The notes beneath the pieces were generated by a model. That model saw only the letters and a list, made by a program, of their open reading frames with translations. It made no database searches and was not told the DNA's origin. Made by a program: the position numbers and the translations under genes. 64,000 nucleotides of DNA from assembly GCA_017607445.1 (NCBI GenBank), contig JAEVHH010000002.1:5796001-5860000 (forward strand), written 5' to 3'. Below are positions 45,801 to 56,795 of the stretch, piece after piece. The first letter of the stretch is position 1. Each line of letters starts with the position of its first letter. This DNA comes from Histoplasma ohiense (lineage: Eukaryota; Ascomycota; Eurotiomycetes; Onygenales; Ajellomycetaceae).

Positions 45801-47815
45801 ATTGGGTATTGCCAACAGATGGACATCCATGATAAAACAAGTACCATCCGGGAAGCGTTCGAATTTTCGGCATTACTCCGTCAGGGAGCTGACATATCAC
45901 GCAAGGAAAAACTTGCTTATGTGGACATTATATTGCATATTCTGGAACTTACAGAGTTGCAAGATGCGGTAATAGGCTCTCTTCCGATAGAGCAAAAAAG
46001 GAGGACGACGATTGGTGTCGAGCTTTGCGCCAAACCAAGCCATCTCCTGTTTTTAGATGAACCTACCAGCGTACGTCGTTGCCCTTCCCTTCCCTTCCCT
46101 GTCATTTTGTACGTTGAAAATAACACTCGTCAGCAATAGGGTCTTGATAGCGAAGGTGCCTTCAGCATCGTTGAATTGTTAAGGAAACTCGCGGATGCAG
46201 GCCTTGCCATTTTGTGTACTATCCACCAAGCAAGTCATCAACAAATTGAAGTCGTGCGTAGTCGCTTCCTATCCTCTGACACCCTTGGACTTTAGCTAAA
46301 CGTAATTACAGTTCGATCGAGTTCTAGCTCTCAACCCCGGAGGCAATGTCTTTTACTTCGGAGAAGTCGGGCCATCTGGGAAAGCTATTTGCGATTATTT
46401 TGGGCGTCATGGTGTTTTCATTGAAGATGAAAAGAATGTTGCTGATCTGCTAATTGAGGTTGGTGTCGGAATATGTAAAGTGAAAGGGAAACAATTGGAC
46501 TGGAATGAGATATGGAAACACTCACCTGAGGCATCCAAAGTGCAGGAAGAAGCCGATATCATTTGCAGCCGCAAAAATGGTGAGAATGTTATCGATCAAA
46601 TAAGGGATAAGGAGGAATTTGCCTCAACGACATGGGAACAAATTGTTGAACTCACTAAGCGCACGAGTCGGCATTACTGGCGTTCACCCGAGTACCCCTA
46701 TTCGAGACTCTATGCATCAGCCATCCACGCTTTGCTCAACGGCCTCACCTACCTCCAGATCGGAAACAGCGAGACAGATATGCAATCGCGAGCTTTTTCC
46801 TGTTTCTTGATTCTTATGCTTGTCCCTGAATTTGTTAATGGAACATCAATGAAATTCACTGAGAATCGGGACATGTGGGAAGAACGCGAATATCCCAGCA
46901 GAATATATGGATGGATCGGTTTCACAACCGCTCAAATCCTATCTGAGCTACCATACGCACTTGTTGGGGGTGTCATTTTTTATCTCCTTTTCTATTACGC
47001 TGTGGGACTCCCTCTCGGTGTTCCTGCCGGATATACATTTCTTATGGTCCTCTTTTTCCACCTTTTCTCAACATCCTGGGGTCAATGGATTGCTGCAATG
47101 AGGTACGTGCTCCCAATTCATAACAAATAAAATTATAAAATACATACCGGGGAAAAAGCCACGCTAACGAGCCTTCCTCCAGTTCTGACGCTGTCATGGC
47201 TGCCAACCTCATGCCGTTTTTCCTTATCATGTGCGAGTTGTTCAATGGCGTGCTACATCCTAAGGAGGAAATGTCAGTTTTCTGGGCTTACACCATGTAT
47301 TACTTGTCGCCATTTACATATTGGATTGGGGGAATTCTTTCGATGATCATGAAGGGTGCCAAAGTTACCTGCACTGCGAGCGAGTTGATTACTTTTCACG
47401 CTCCCCCAAACCAAACTTGCGTACAGTATGCGGGCTCATGGGTTTCTTCGGCTATGGGATACATGGCAAATCCAGATGATATGGGAAACTGCCAGTATTG
47501 TTCTTACAAATACGGGGACGAGGTTGGTAACGCATCTCTCTTGCTCTCTTTCTTCATATCTTTTATCTTGATCCGTTTTTATTTTCCCTTCTTCTGTCTC
47601 TCCCCCTTTTTTTCCGTTCTTCCTTCCCGCAAAGCCCATAGAACTAATCGATATAATAATTCATCCAGTACCTCGCCGAAAATAACCTCTCCGCATCCAA
47701 GAGTTTGCCATATCTAAGCATCTTCGTCGGCTTCATGATCGCCAATTACTTCATTGTGTATCTTCTAGTTTATGTCTTTTCTGTGAAGAAACTGTTCAAG
47801 AGGTCGAAAAGCTGA
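42844..47815 (+). CDS. PDR-type (ABCG) full-length ABC transporter
   Basis: 1,452 residues in nine exons, order NBD-TMD-NBD-TMD: 42844-43313, 43379-44690, 44770-44976, 45031-45643, 45706-46070, 46140-46253, 46312-47102, 47183-47522, 47669-47815. The first Walker A is GRPGAGCSTFL with Cys for Lys, the usual degenerate fungal PDR site, paired with signature ISGGERKRLSI and WDNSTRGLD. The second Walker A is canonical, GSSGAGKST, paired with a degenerate signature PIEQKRRTTIGVEL and LFLDEPTSGLDS. The intron at 44691-44769 uses a GC donor. Fungal PDR pumps export azoles, weak acids or metabolites at the plasma membrane. It sits between two Zn2Cys6 genes. The start is the first in-frame ATG after the TATA-like box. 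Confidence 0.9.
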
Positions 47816-48647
47816 CTTGCCACAATCGTTATATTCCCGGGGGAGATCTCTTGGCTGCATGCATTAAATCCCATTCGCTGTCTCCGTGGACTACTGGAAA
47901 GCTACTGCTATTATTGCCTTATCCAGAACTGTGTTTTAAGTTTTGCCTTCGAAGCGTGGGATTCACTACTGTCTCATATCCCCTCACATGTCTGAATCGT
48001 GACTAAACTGTAGGATAATAGCATTTCAACATTTCCAGAGTATATATATATCGATAGGCAAACAGATAGACATGTCGTACATCCATCGGAAGAGTAAACC
48101 ATAAAACGCTCCTCCTCCATTGTGCTGCATACCGAAGATAAATAAAGATCAAAATATTTTCCCTCGTCATTCCACAAGGTGTCTCGAGTCCCAGCTCGGA
48201 GACAGCAGGAACAGGGTAGAACAAAGTACTTGGACTTGAATTTTTCTAAGTCGTAGTCCATCCACTAGGTTTTCAATTTTGGGGGGTTGGGCTGGTTGTG
48301 AGAACGGGGACGGACGGAATACCATACAACATAAGGCAAAAAGGAAAATGCTGGAAAAACGATGATGGATAGAATGGGTAAACTGCAATAGATAAGAAGT
48401 ACAACATGAAAACTTGGGACACCCAGTCCGGATATATAAATGCTGCGGATATTTCCTCCAAAAACAAAAAAAAAAAAAAATCGCTAAAACAAAAAGGCGA
48501 AGGGGAAAGAAAATGGACCCTCAGAACTCAGAATATACAATGATAGAAGATAATTTTCCATGATGGGCCCACGAGCACAAATCCAGAATCCAGAATCCAG
48601 CGCGCCTAAAGAGCATAAAACCCCAAACCAAACTAACAAAGAAAGGC
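47816..48647. other. convergent intergenic region
   Basis: 3' regions of the PDR transporter and the second Zn2Cys6 gene. Short minus frames at 47974-48467 overlap each other and look random. An A run lies near 48467-48480. Confidence 0.5.
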
Positions 48648-51600
48648 TCAACTAGATGACCCAACCCTAGCCCTCTTCCGCGCCCCAGTCCCGGCCCCAG
48701 TTCCTATCCCACTCCCATCTCCACCACCATCCCCCATCACAACCCGCTCTCCGCTCGCAATATCCTGCATAGGAAATGAAACACTGTTGGTACTCCCATT
48801 TCCAGTGTCTCCAGCGTCTGACACACGCATTATCGACGCAAGGTTAAACACAGGGTGGTCCCAGGCGTGCCTGATGGACTGCTGGCACTGATGGGGTTGA
48901 GAGTGCGGGTGGGGGTGTTGCTGTGGCTGCTGGTGGCTTTGATGGTGTGTTGAAGATGTCAAGCCAGGGGCGATATGCTGGTTGTTGTTTGTGCCGTTGT
49001 CAGGAGCGGGGTGTGGAGGGAAGGAATCGGAGATGCGGTCGTAGGGGTGGGCGAAGGGGCTTGAGAAATCGATGTCGAAGGTGTTTAGGAACGAAGGGGA
49101 GGTCGCGGACATTGCTAGGCGGGAGAGGCCGGGAGATTGCATGTCTGTTTGTGGATGTGGGAGTGGTGGTTGTGGTTGCAACTGTGGTCGTGAAGGGTTT
49201 TGTATTTGAGTATCCGGGGTGGATAGATTGTTTGGGGACGGATGTGGATATATTGAATGTGGGAGGAATTGGGGAAATTGTGCAGGAGGAGTGGTAAGGG
49301 ACGGTGATTGGTTTGATGACGAGGGTGTATGTGCGATGTCCACTGACTGATGGTGCTGCCGTTGCTGCTGCTGATGTTGTTGAAGCTGCTGCTGTAAAAT
49401 CAGCGGAGGTGGTTGGTTCCACACCTCGGGCTGGTCAGTTTGCGATGAAGTTGAATCTGATATCTGGGAATTATCTGAAAGAGCCGTTGATATACAGCGT
49501 AAATTATCAGACCGGACTTTTTCTCCGTCTCGACCAGCGGCCACAAAGGCATCTAGAAGATCGACACAGGTTAACAACGATGTTCTTGCATCATCTTGGG
49601 ATTTCATGGATAGCTCAATCTTTTGATTCCCATTTCGAAATTCATGCATCCCGAATAGGGATAGCAACCCACACGTCCACAGAGTGTAGACATGGGAACC
49701 GGGATTGACATCGAACACCAGTAAAAATCGCCGGGAATGAGAGTTCAAAAATACAAGGTTTTTAGCGATATCCATGCATTTCACAAGCGAGATGCAATAG
49801 TGTGGTTGCGATGGAAAGAACGAGAGCGCAACCCGATGAGCGGAAAGACGAGTGTACAGGTATGATATATGTAAGAAGGCGATTGAAGGCTCAATAAGTG
49901 TACGAGTATCACCAAAAGGTGGCGGAGGCTGGGAAAATGGAGTTGAGTCCAATTGAAGGTGATCTGGAAGGGTATGGATCCATTGGTCGAGTAATCTGTC
50001 TATCGTCTTGATTTTGGTGACAGTTTGCCTTCTATCAGTGGTCGTGTAAAGAATTTCAAGGGTATTGGAAAGAATTCGAACAACTTCGATAAGCGAGACG
50101 AACGTCAGCATCCCAGTAGGCTCGCCAGGTAATGAAAGTAAATAGCCGCTTGAGTTAACGAAATCGTCGTCGACATCTGAGGGATGCTCGACATCGATAT
50201 CTTGATCACGAAAGGATTTCGGTAGCCCATGAATAGCGGATACAAAACTGTAGGCATTTTTTTAAATTTATATTAGACGTGGTCAAATCATCACAAGAAA
50301 TATAATGAAGAAGGGACTAACTCACTTATCAAGCATATAACAAACCCAAAAAACCCTCTTCCTTAATTCAGTCTCTAGCGGACCGAATTGAAATCGCCTC
50401 GTGTGCCGATGCAGTCCCAGTTCAAGCGCGAGGCGAGTCATACTCCCAGTCACTTGAAACGCCAGACTGCGCTTTCCAGTGTATAAAAACCACAAGGTCT
50501 GCAGTTCTTGATACTGCAAGGTAGTGAGATTATTCAACGCTAAAATGTCATTGTGATATTTAGATGACTGGCTGTAATATTCAATATCTTCCTGGTTGCT
50601 CTTCACAGTGGGATTTCCTCCGGTCGCATCTCCAGTGAGAAAAAGGTGGCGGCAGCCAAGCGCCAGTATAAGATAAAATATCCCTAGAACAGGACGTCCA
50701 TGTTCAGGAGAAGGGCTATCATACAGTTGGTGGAGTGAATTCGCGAACGACGGGCGATGCAAAATGGGAAATATGTGCCTCCAAGCATTGAACCAGACAT
50801 CGATGTACCGCTCAGCAGTTTCACGGGGAGGTAGCGGGGTCAAAGTCGCCGCAGGGTCAACAACATGGTGAATGGGATACTCGGTCGTCTGATCATCCAC
50901 ATCGACTCTAAGCAGCGAATCCCCAATTTTCTTCGCGGAATGGTTGGGGATATTGGCGAAACGTTGCTCAGCGGTCCCTATAAAGAATATTCCAGATGAG
51001 GATCCCATGAAACGCCCTATTCCCCTTCGATCAAGGTTCATGCGTCCGACTTCTCGAGAAAGAGGTTCGTCCGTTGGTGGTCTTGGGCTAAGCTTTGGCA
51101 CACTCTCAGGGCGATTGGCCGTTGTCGAAAAACCAGCGTGCCTTGGAGAAGATGCATTCGCACCCGACGCTTCCAGTTCCTTAATGCGCTTATCTTTGTT
51201 CTCATTACCCACCCTTAGCTTATGGACCTCCGCTTCCAGCTGCCGTAGGCGTTCCTCAATAGATTCAGTATAGCTAGTGTGCCATGATAATCACCATTTA
51301 GCCGTAAATCTCATTCCCTATTGGAATTGACACTATGCACTGTCCGCCCTTACATACCTTCTTGGGTAAGACTTGCGGTTAAGTTTGACCGTGGTAAGAC
51401 ACTCGAGGCCTGCTGTTTTACATCTCCCACACTATATTGTAGCAGCAAGCCATAAGATAATGCACAAAAGAGCGTCATTGGATAAAACGAATGAAAAGGC
51501 CGATTAGACATACAGTTGGAACCGCGCCATCGCATCGAACCTAAGCAAGACAATGAGCGAGCATTTCGCGTGTCAGCGATCGCGTCTCCAAAGAATTCCA

Positions 51601-51857
51601 TCCCACCAAGCATCCTATATTACATAAATTCAACCTCATACAAACAAACACCAGCCCAAACCACAAAATCTAACCTTCTTAAACCGACACCTATCACAAG
51701 CCTGAATAGCCCTTCCCGTAGAAGTCAACGCAGGCAGGTCCGAAGACTGTTGTCGACCCAACGAGAGATTACGATCGCGCTCATCAACTTCGCCATTAGC
51801 ATTGGCATTGACATTTGTACTGGTATTAGCATTGGTATGAGGTGTTTCATCCGCCAT
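48648..51857 (-). CDS. Zn2Cys6 transcription factor with fungal-specific domain and Gln-rich tail
   Basis: 943 residues from five exons (51675-51857, 51514-51540, 51358-51431, 50326-51273, 48648-50247), frame kept throughout. The zinc cluster is spread over three exons: CDRCRFKKVRC, a 27-bp exon ending GAVPT, then CGRCKTAGLEC, giving all six Cys. A basic linker RKSYPRSYTES and a coiled coil (IEERLRQLEAEVHKL) follow, then the fungal regulatory domain (YIDVWFNAWRHIFPILHRPSF to VFWVCYMLDK). The tail is rich in Gln, His, Pro and Ser, with a poly-Gln run. The cluster-linker layout resembles Cat8/FacB-type carbon regulators, a loose comparison. Start: MADETPHTN at 51857; an upstream in-frame ATG at 51884 exists. 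It runs convergent to the PDR gene. Confidence 0.88.
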
Positions 51858-52850
51858 GTTGTCCGTATCTTTGTGTAGCAACAACAGCGTTGATATTATA
51901 TATAGTTATAGTAGTCTTCTTCTTCGAGCGACAGGATCGAGAACATCGCAGTATGCGCAGACAGGTTGTGGAGGTTGATGGCAAGTGGTGGTAGCGGCCG
52001 CATCTTTGCGAACTATTTAATTGGGATGGTGGTCGTCCCGCGCCACTGTGATTATCCACATCGTTTCTTCTCTGGTGCGTGTGTTTCGTCGTTGTTGTCA
52101 AGGTCGTATATATACTCTTCAGAGCCTAGAAGTTTGGCTCGGTTCAATTTAACTTTAATCTCGCCAAACGCTGCATTAGGTTTAGTCTGCAGCCCTTGTG
52201 GGGGGGAGCCGCAGATCACCTGATGGTGGCTTTGTTGGGTAAGCGCGGGACGGACAAAGTTACCAGTTTCCGGGTTCGGGTTCTTCCATCATACCTTGAT
52301 ACTGCGCATGCACTAGTTTAGAGAGTTTGATAGTTCATTTACACGGACCTGGCATATTTGGAGGCAGTGATGCCGTCAGTATATCTGGTAAACCTCAATT
52401 AATATTGTTGATCACCAGCAAGTAACTAAGTATCGTTCATCAAATCATGATACCATGGGGGGCCATTTTCAATGAGAAAACAAAATGAGTGAAAATGGGC
52501 ATAAAAAAGGTTTTCTTGTAATAGACAGCAAACAACGGAAAATTAGGAAAAAGAGGAAGTCACTATGGGCATTAAAGCCTGGTCAAATGGTAGGTGGTTA
52601 TTGTATCAGTTTCATCATTGCAAACAATAAGGAGGGGAATAAACAAGCCAAAAGATACATGAAGGGATGGGATGAGAGGAGGGGAGAAAAAGAACCATAA
52701 AAGAAAGAAAAGAAGAAGAATCATAAAAAACGGAAAAGAAAAAGAAAAAGAAAAACGGAAAAAGGGTAATGGTAATGGAAGGAAATGGCGGAACGAAAAG
52801 TGGAAAAACAAGGAGGAGAATGGAAAGAGAGGAATATAGCAAATAACAGC
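51858..52850. other. intergenic region
   Basis: Promoter of the second Zn2Cys6 gene and 3' region of the next minus gene. An AAAAGAAAAAG-rich tract at about 52690-52765 produces false frames. No gene is seen. Confidence 0.5.
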
Positions 52851-54434
52851 TCAGTCCCAACCTTCCATATCAATCCCATCATCTTCAATCTCAATAGTCG
52901 TCCCGAGCGCCTCCTTCCCTTCTTTGATCATCGCCTTAAGCTGCTGATTCAACCGACGAATACTAGCGTCTTCCTCGCGTTCGCGCCGTTTCGCCCTCGC
53001 CGCCAATCGTTGCGCTTCGATAGAAGCCGGTGAGCTGCCATATTTACTCGGGTTGTTCGACTTGGTGGGTTCGCAGGATGCTTGACCATTACTAGATGCC
53101 AGTTGATGATAATTAGGACGTTGATTCGAGGGCGAATATGAGGACGGGGTTCGCGTGGGGGTTAGTAGAGATTGTCTCCTGGACAGTCTGCCGACTGCGA
53201 CTCTTCGGGGTGAAACTGGATGGTTGCTCTTTCGGGCTATTTTGCGAGTCGAAGAAGAATATGCTGAGGAAGGGCTCACATCAGCTTCCTGTCCATCTTT
53301 GGCCTTTTTGGCGTTCCGAACCAAGACCCAGTTCGCCTGGAGTTCATCATGGCAGTCGTGCAAGAGCCGCGAGTTATTATGAGAAGATTCAATCGGGAAA
53401 CATCCCGGAACTGTAGCGATCCCGTTATCCCGTTTGCCACCAGAAGAGGAAAATACATCAGCCTTCTCATAGACACTCTGCCACGTGCTTGTTTCCTCCA
53501 CTACTCGCGATGGTAGCGGTGATGGTGGCTGCTGAGTTTCTGATCCCATGTCATACCCCTTCCCTCCTCCCGCATAAAATCCGCGAAACGGACCTGACCA
53601 ACAGAAGTCCCATACCTTCCCAGCAACACCCCCAACAATTTTCACGACAGCTGCGCCCCAGCTATCATGATTCGTATTGCCGTTATCATAGTGGGAGCCA
53701 TCTGGACTTAACCCGTCATCTCGTTCTTCTAATAATGACTCGCGTCTACCTCTTTTCTTCGTATTCCCATTCCAGTCCCTGCCAGCTCCAACAGGCGGCA
53801 AAAACCCTAGTGAAGGGCTATCCATAGGTGCATGTATCATCTCCCGGTAGCGATTAGGTCGATAATCCACCTCGGGTCCATATGTCTCGTCGCCTGATTT
53901 TTCAAACCCGGACATCGTCATCATTGTTGACGAGTAGTCAACATCACCAGCAAAACGATAGTCAGTGTTGACCAGCGGTGTGGGGCTAGCGATACGAGAG
54001 AAGGAAGATGCTGTCGTAGCTGTCGACATCATCGAGTGGTTCCCCCACATACTCACAGCTGCAGCTGTGACAGGAGCACCATTTTCTAAGCTGCCTGTGC
54101 CAAAACCACCGCTGACATCGCCATTCATCTCGTCATACCCATGTCTGGCCCGTTTGCGGCTTCCTTGGTGCTCCTGCCCGACAGAGCGGCAGAGGGAGGA
54201 CGCTGCGGAGGGTGTCTGCGGGGAACGGTAGAACTGCGATCTAGCACCGGCGAGGTCGAGTTTAGGAGGGATAGGCGAGTCGAGGATGAAAGTTCCCGGC
54301 ATAGCTGCCTCGCAAAACGCCATCGTTGTGTCGAAGCCGGTCGGAGGTATTCCGCTGCTTATGCCAGGATGGTAGTTCAGTTGCGGGGCGTAGGTGAGGA
54401 TTGGATTATTATTTTTCGTCTGCAGAGGAGGCAA
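52851..54434 (-). CDS. conserved fungal protein of unknown function with C-terminal coiled coil
   Basis: A single 527-codon frame. It is largely disordered (Ser, Pro, Asn, Gly-rich) with two motifs: a central hydrophobic/aromatic patch GKVWDFCWSGPFRGFYAGGG (about residues 270-290) that I believe is conserved among ascomycete orthologues, and a basic, charged C-terminal helix (QRLAARAKRREREEDASIRRLNQQLKAMIKEG). Basic runs such as RKRAR and KKRGRR suggest nuclear localisation. There is no catalytic motif. I do not recognise a named family. The ATG at 54434 gives the longest frame. Confidence 0.7.
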   Translation of the reverse strand: MPPLQTKNNNPILTYAPQLNYHPGISSGIPPTGFDTTMAFCEAAMPGTFILDSPIPPKLDLAGARSQFYRSPQTPSAASSLCRSVGQEHQGSRKRARHGYDEMNGDVSGGFGTGSLENGAPVTAAAVSMWGNHSMMSTATTASSFSRIASPTPLVNTDYRFAGDVDYSSTMMTMSGFEKSGDETYGPEVDYRPNRYREMIHAPMDSPSLGFLPPVGAGRDWNGNTKKRGRRESLLEERDDGLSPDGSHYDNGNTNHDSWGAAVVKIVGGVAGKVWDFCWSGPFRGFYAGGGKGYDMGSETQQPPSPLPSRVVEETSTWQSVYEKADVFSSSGGKRDNGIATVPGCFPIESSHNNSRLLHDCHDELQANWVLVRNAKKAKDGQEADVSPSSAYSSSTRKIARKSNHPVSPRRVAVGRLSRRQSLLTPTRTPSSYSPSNQRPNYHQLASSNGQASCEPTKSNNPSKYGSSPASIEAQRLAARAKRREREEDASIRRLNQQLKAMIKEGKEALGTTIEIEDDGIDMEGWD

Positions 54435-54923
54435 ACTGATGAAGCTGGGAGGTAGCTAGGGAGTGAAAACGAGTGTAACGGCTGAGGCGGATGCACTGCT
54501 GGGGCGTGCAACAAACCAGGAGCAGCGAAGAGGCAGGTATGCAACAACTACATACGTAAATGTATCTAGCTCAGCAACCGATCTGAGTGGAGGAGACAGC
54601 TATGGTATATCCACCCATATGTTTCTTTCTATTTTTTTTTTCTCCTCTAGCGGACGAAGCTCCGAGCGAGTTGCCAGCAGGCCCAGTGTTGTTCCCTTTC
54701 AAGTTTCTTGATTTAAATATTTAGCGTGATTGGCGGGGGCTGCCTCAGCAACCACGGAGGGGATTCCCTGTCCCTACTAATGGCTCAAGAACCATCTGGT
54801 TCCCAAGTCCTCATCGAAAATATCGATAGATCCAACTACTACATATGTACTTGGAAAAAGTAGCATTTAACAATAGAAGATAAAAAAAAAAAAAAACGAG
54901 AATAGAAAACCCCTGAACCAAGA
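54435..54923. other. intergenic region
   Basis: Spacer between two minus genes. It holds the promoter of the upstream gene and a short A run near 54881-54895. No gene is seen. Confidence 0.5.
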
Positions 54924-55487
54924 CTACAGCTTCTGCGCCGTCCAACTCACACCCGCTGCCTCCAACGCATCCTCCCCATCAACAAGTACACACCAGCCCT
55001 CGCTCCCATTACTCCCTCCCTCTTCCCCCGCAACCGCCGCTCTGAAGTTCTCCCGCGCGTACTCCAGCACTTCGTCGTCAAAGGTGCCCGGCTGCAGCCA
55101 CACGGCGGGGACATCCACGGCCTTGGCCTCTTTAAGGACCGCAAGCGTCACTTTAGGCGGGGTGACGATGGAGAGAGATGTCTGGGTAGGTGCCGGGAGG
55201 GCGGAGGGGGATGGCAGGGTGCTGTATGTCTTCGAAGGGAGGGCGATTTCGGAGGCCCGTGGGTTCAAAGGGGTAACGGGGAGAGAGTGCTGGTGGTACC
55301 AGGCGAGGACTATTTTACGGTTGGTTGAGTGTCAGCAGCAGTCAGGATTGTTGGCGATTTTTATTTTTCTTTTCTTGCGGATTCGCAATTTCAACTGACT
55401 CTTGTAGCCAAACTTGCTGGGATCGGTACTGGCGCCGGCTACGGCGAACCGTGGGGAGGAGAAGAAGTGTTTGGCAGCGGCCTCCAT
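54924..55487 (-). CDS. CoA-binding (YccU-type) Rossmann protein
   Basis: 157 residues in two exons (55400-55487, 54924-55309); the phase-1 intron joins KFGYK to ILAWYHQH. It opens with FFSSPRFAVAGASTDPSKFGYK, the dinucleotide/CoA-binding loop of CoA_binding_2 proteins, followed by VTPLNPRASEI and PAVWLQPGTFDDEVLEYAREN, all hallmarks of this small single-domain family. Members bind CoA, but their physiological role is poorly defined. The length is normal and the protein probably cytosolic. The frame is complete. Confidence 0.85.
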
Positions 55488-55763
55488 ATCTTGATTAATC
55501 CTTAAATGGCGTGTATTGACCTATTGCCAGCTGGAGACATGGAAGGTAGACAGTGCTTAAATACTTTCTAGTCTTTGGTGGAGATGCCTCGGAGGTTAGA
55601 AGCTCCACCACACCAATAATTTGTTAACTTAGCAGTTGGTTTCGAAACGCAGATTATCACGATAATATATATATTATTAGCAGTGAATTCACACTATACA
55701 GATCTGTAAAGCTATGAGAACGCAACAATCAGAGGATTTTTCCACATGTTCTCCAGCTCCTTG

Positions 55764-56372
55764 CTAGTTGGATAAGAAAACATCTGCAATAACTAAAGAT
55801 TGTCTTGGATACACCATGACTGGTAGTTTCGATGGTTCAGTATATTTAGGAGAGTACGAATAACCATCACATTGCAAAACATCGCCCATGGATTGTATCT
55901 GCTCTGGTGGCTTCAATGGGAGCTTGTGATGAATGACTTCACCAGATACTTCCATAGCCAACAGACCTCCTTCCCTACCAAGTCCTCTTCTCACTTCATC
56001 CTCCAGATCGATACTATCTATCCGGGCGTTGTCAGTCTGGGGATCACTCTTGAGAGGTTGCTGCAACCTACAAATACCTTGATGGTAGTTCTAACGATAC
56101 AAACAGATCGGTGGATGTGCCATGCAGTCGTTGCGACGAATCGAAATGCGCGATCAAAGAGGGCGATATTCTTCATTCAATACATATCCCAACCGGATCT
56201 CTCCCCAGGAATCCTGAGGATCAACCCCTTTGGAAGCAGGTACTTTCACACGAACACCATGATACTCTACCAAATCCAGAAACGAATGCTGCTCTAATAT
56301 CATTCCAGAAAATCCGTTCGGCAGAGAGCCAGCAGGGATATACGTCATGGCTGCGCTTCCCCCAAGTTGCAA
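55764..56372 (-). other. possible unrecognised gene (two minus frames)
   Basis: Two minus frames, 56154-56372 (MQLGGSAAMTYIPAG start) and 55764-56066 (ending DVFLSN), read like coding sequence and could be exons of one small gene joined across 56067-56153. I find no known family, and the splice sites are not clear. The remaining parts of 55488-56795 hold nothing I can support beyond the promoters of the CoA-binding gene and Rad4. Confidence 0.3.
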
Positions 56373-56795
56373 GACTCAACACATTTAGATGGACTCCGCA
56401 TCCTACAAAGTATGACGCATGGATTCTCTAGTTTCTGATTCCCCTCTGGGTCCCACAGTGTATGCCCATCATCACAGTTTTATCGGACAGTGAATGAATG
56501 GCTGGTTTTCTGTGAATCACCTCTTCCTCGGCTATGTCGAGACAGGAACCTTGGAACCTTGGAAATCAATTAAGGTCATGTGACTTCGCGATTGATCAGC
56601 GAGTTCGCGACGACAACATATCTAAGTGTTAACGTTGTTGCAACGAGAAACTTACACAACAGTATTAAATACTCACTTTTTGACACACAACACAGCTGCC
56701 GCATTCACAACTCCATGTAATGATCTGACCATGGGTAGATGCGCGGTAATGCTGCTCCGATATGACATATTTGGATAGGCAAGTGAGCACTCGCC

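Noticed and set aside
40170..51857. Secondary-metabolite gene cluster
   Set aside because: Regulators and a pump are present but no PKS, NRPS, terpene or tailoring enzyme is seen in the window.
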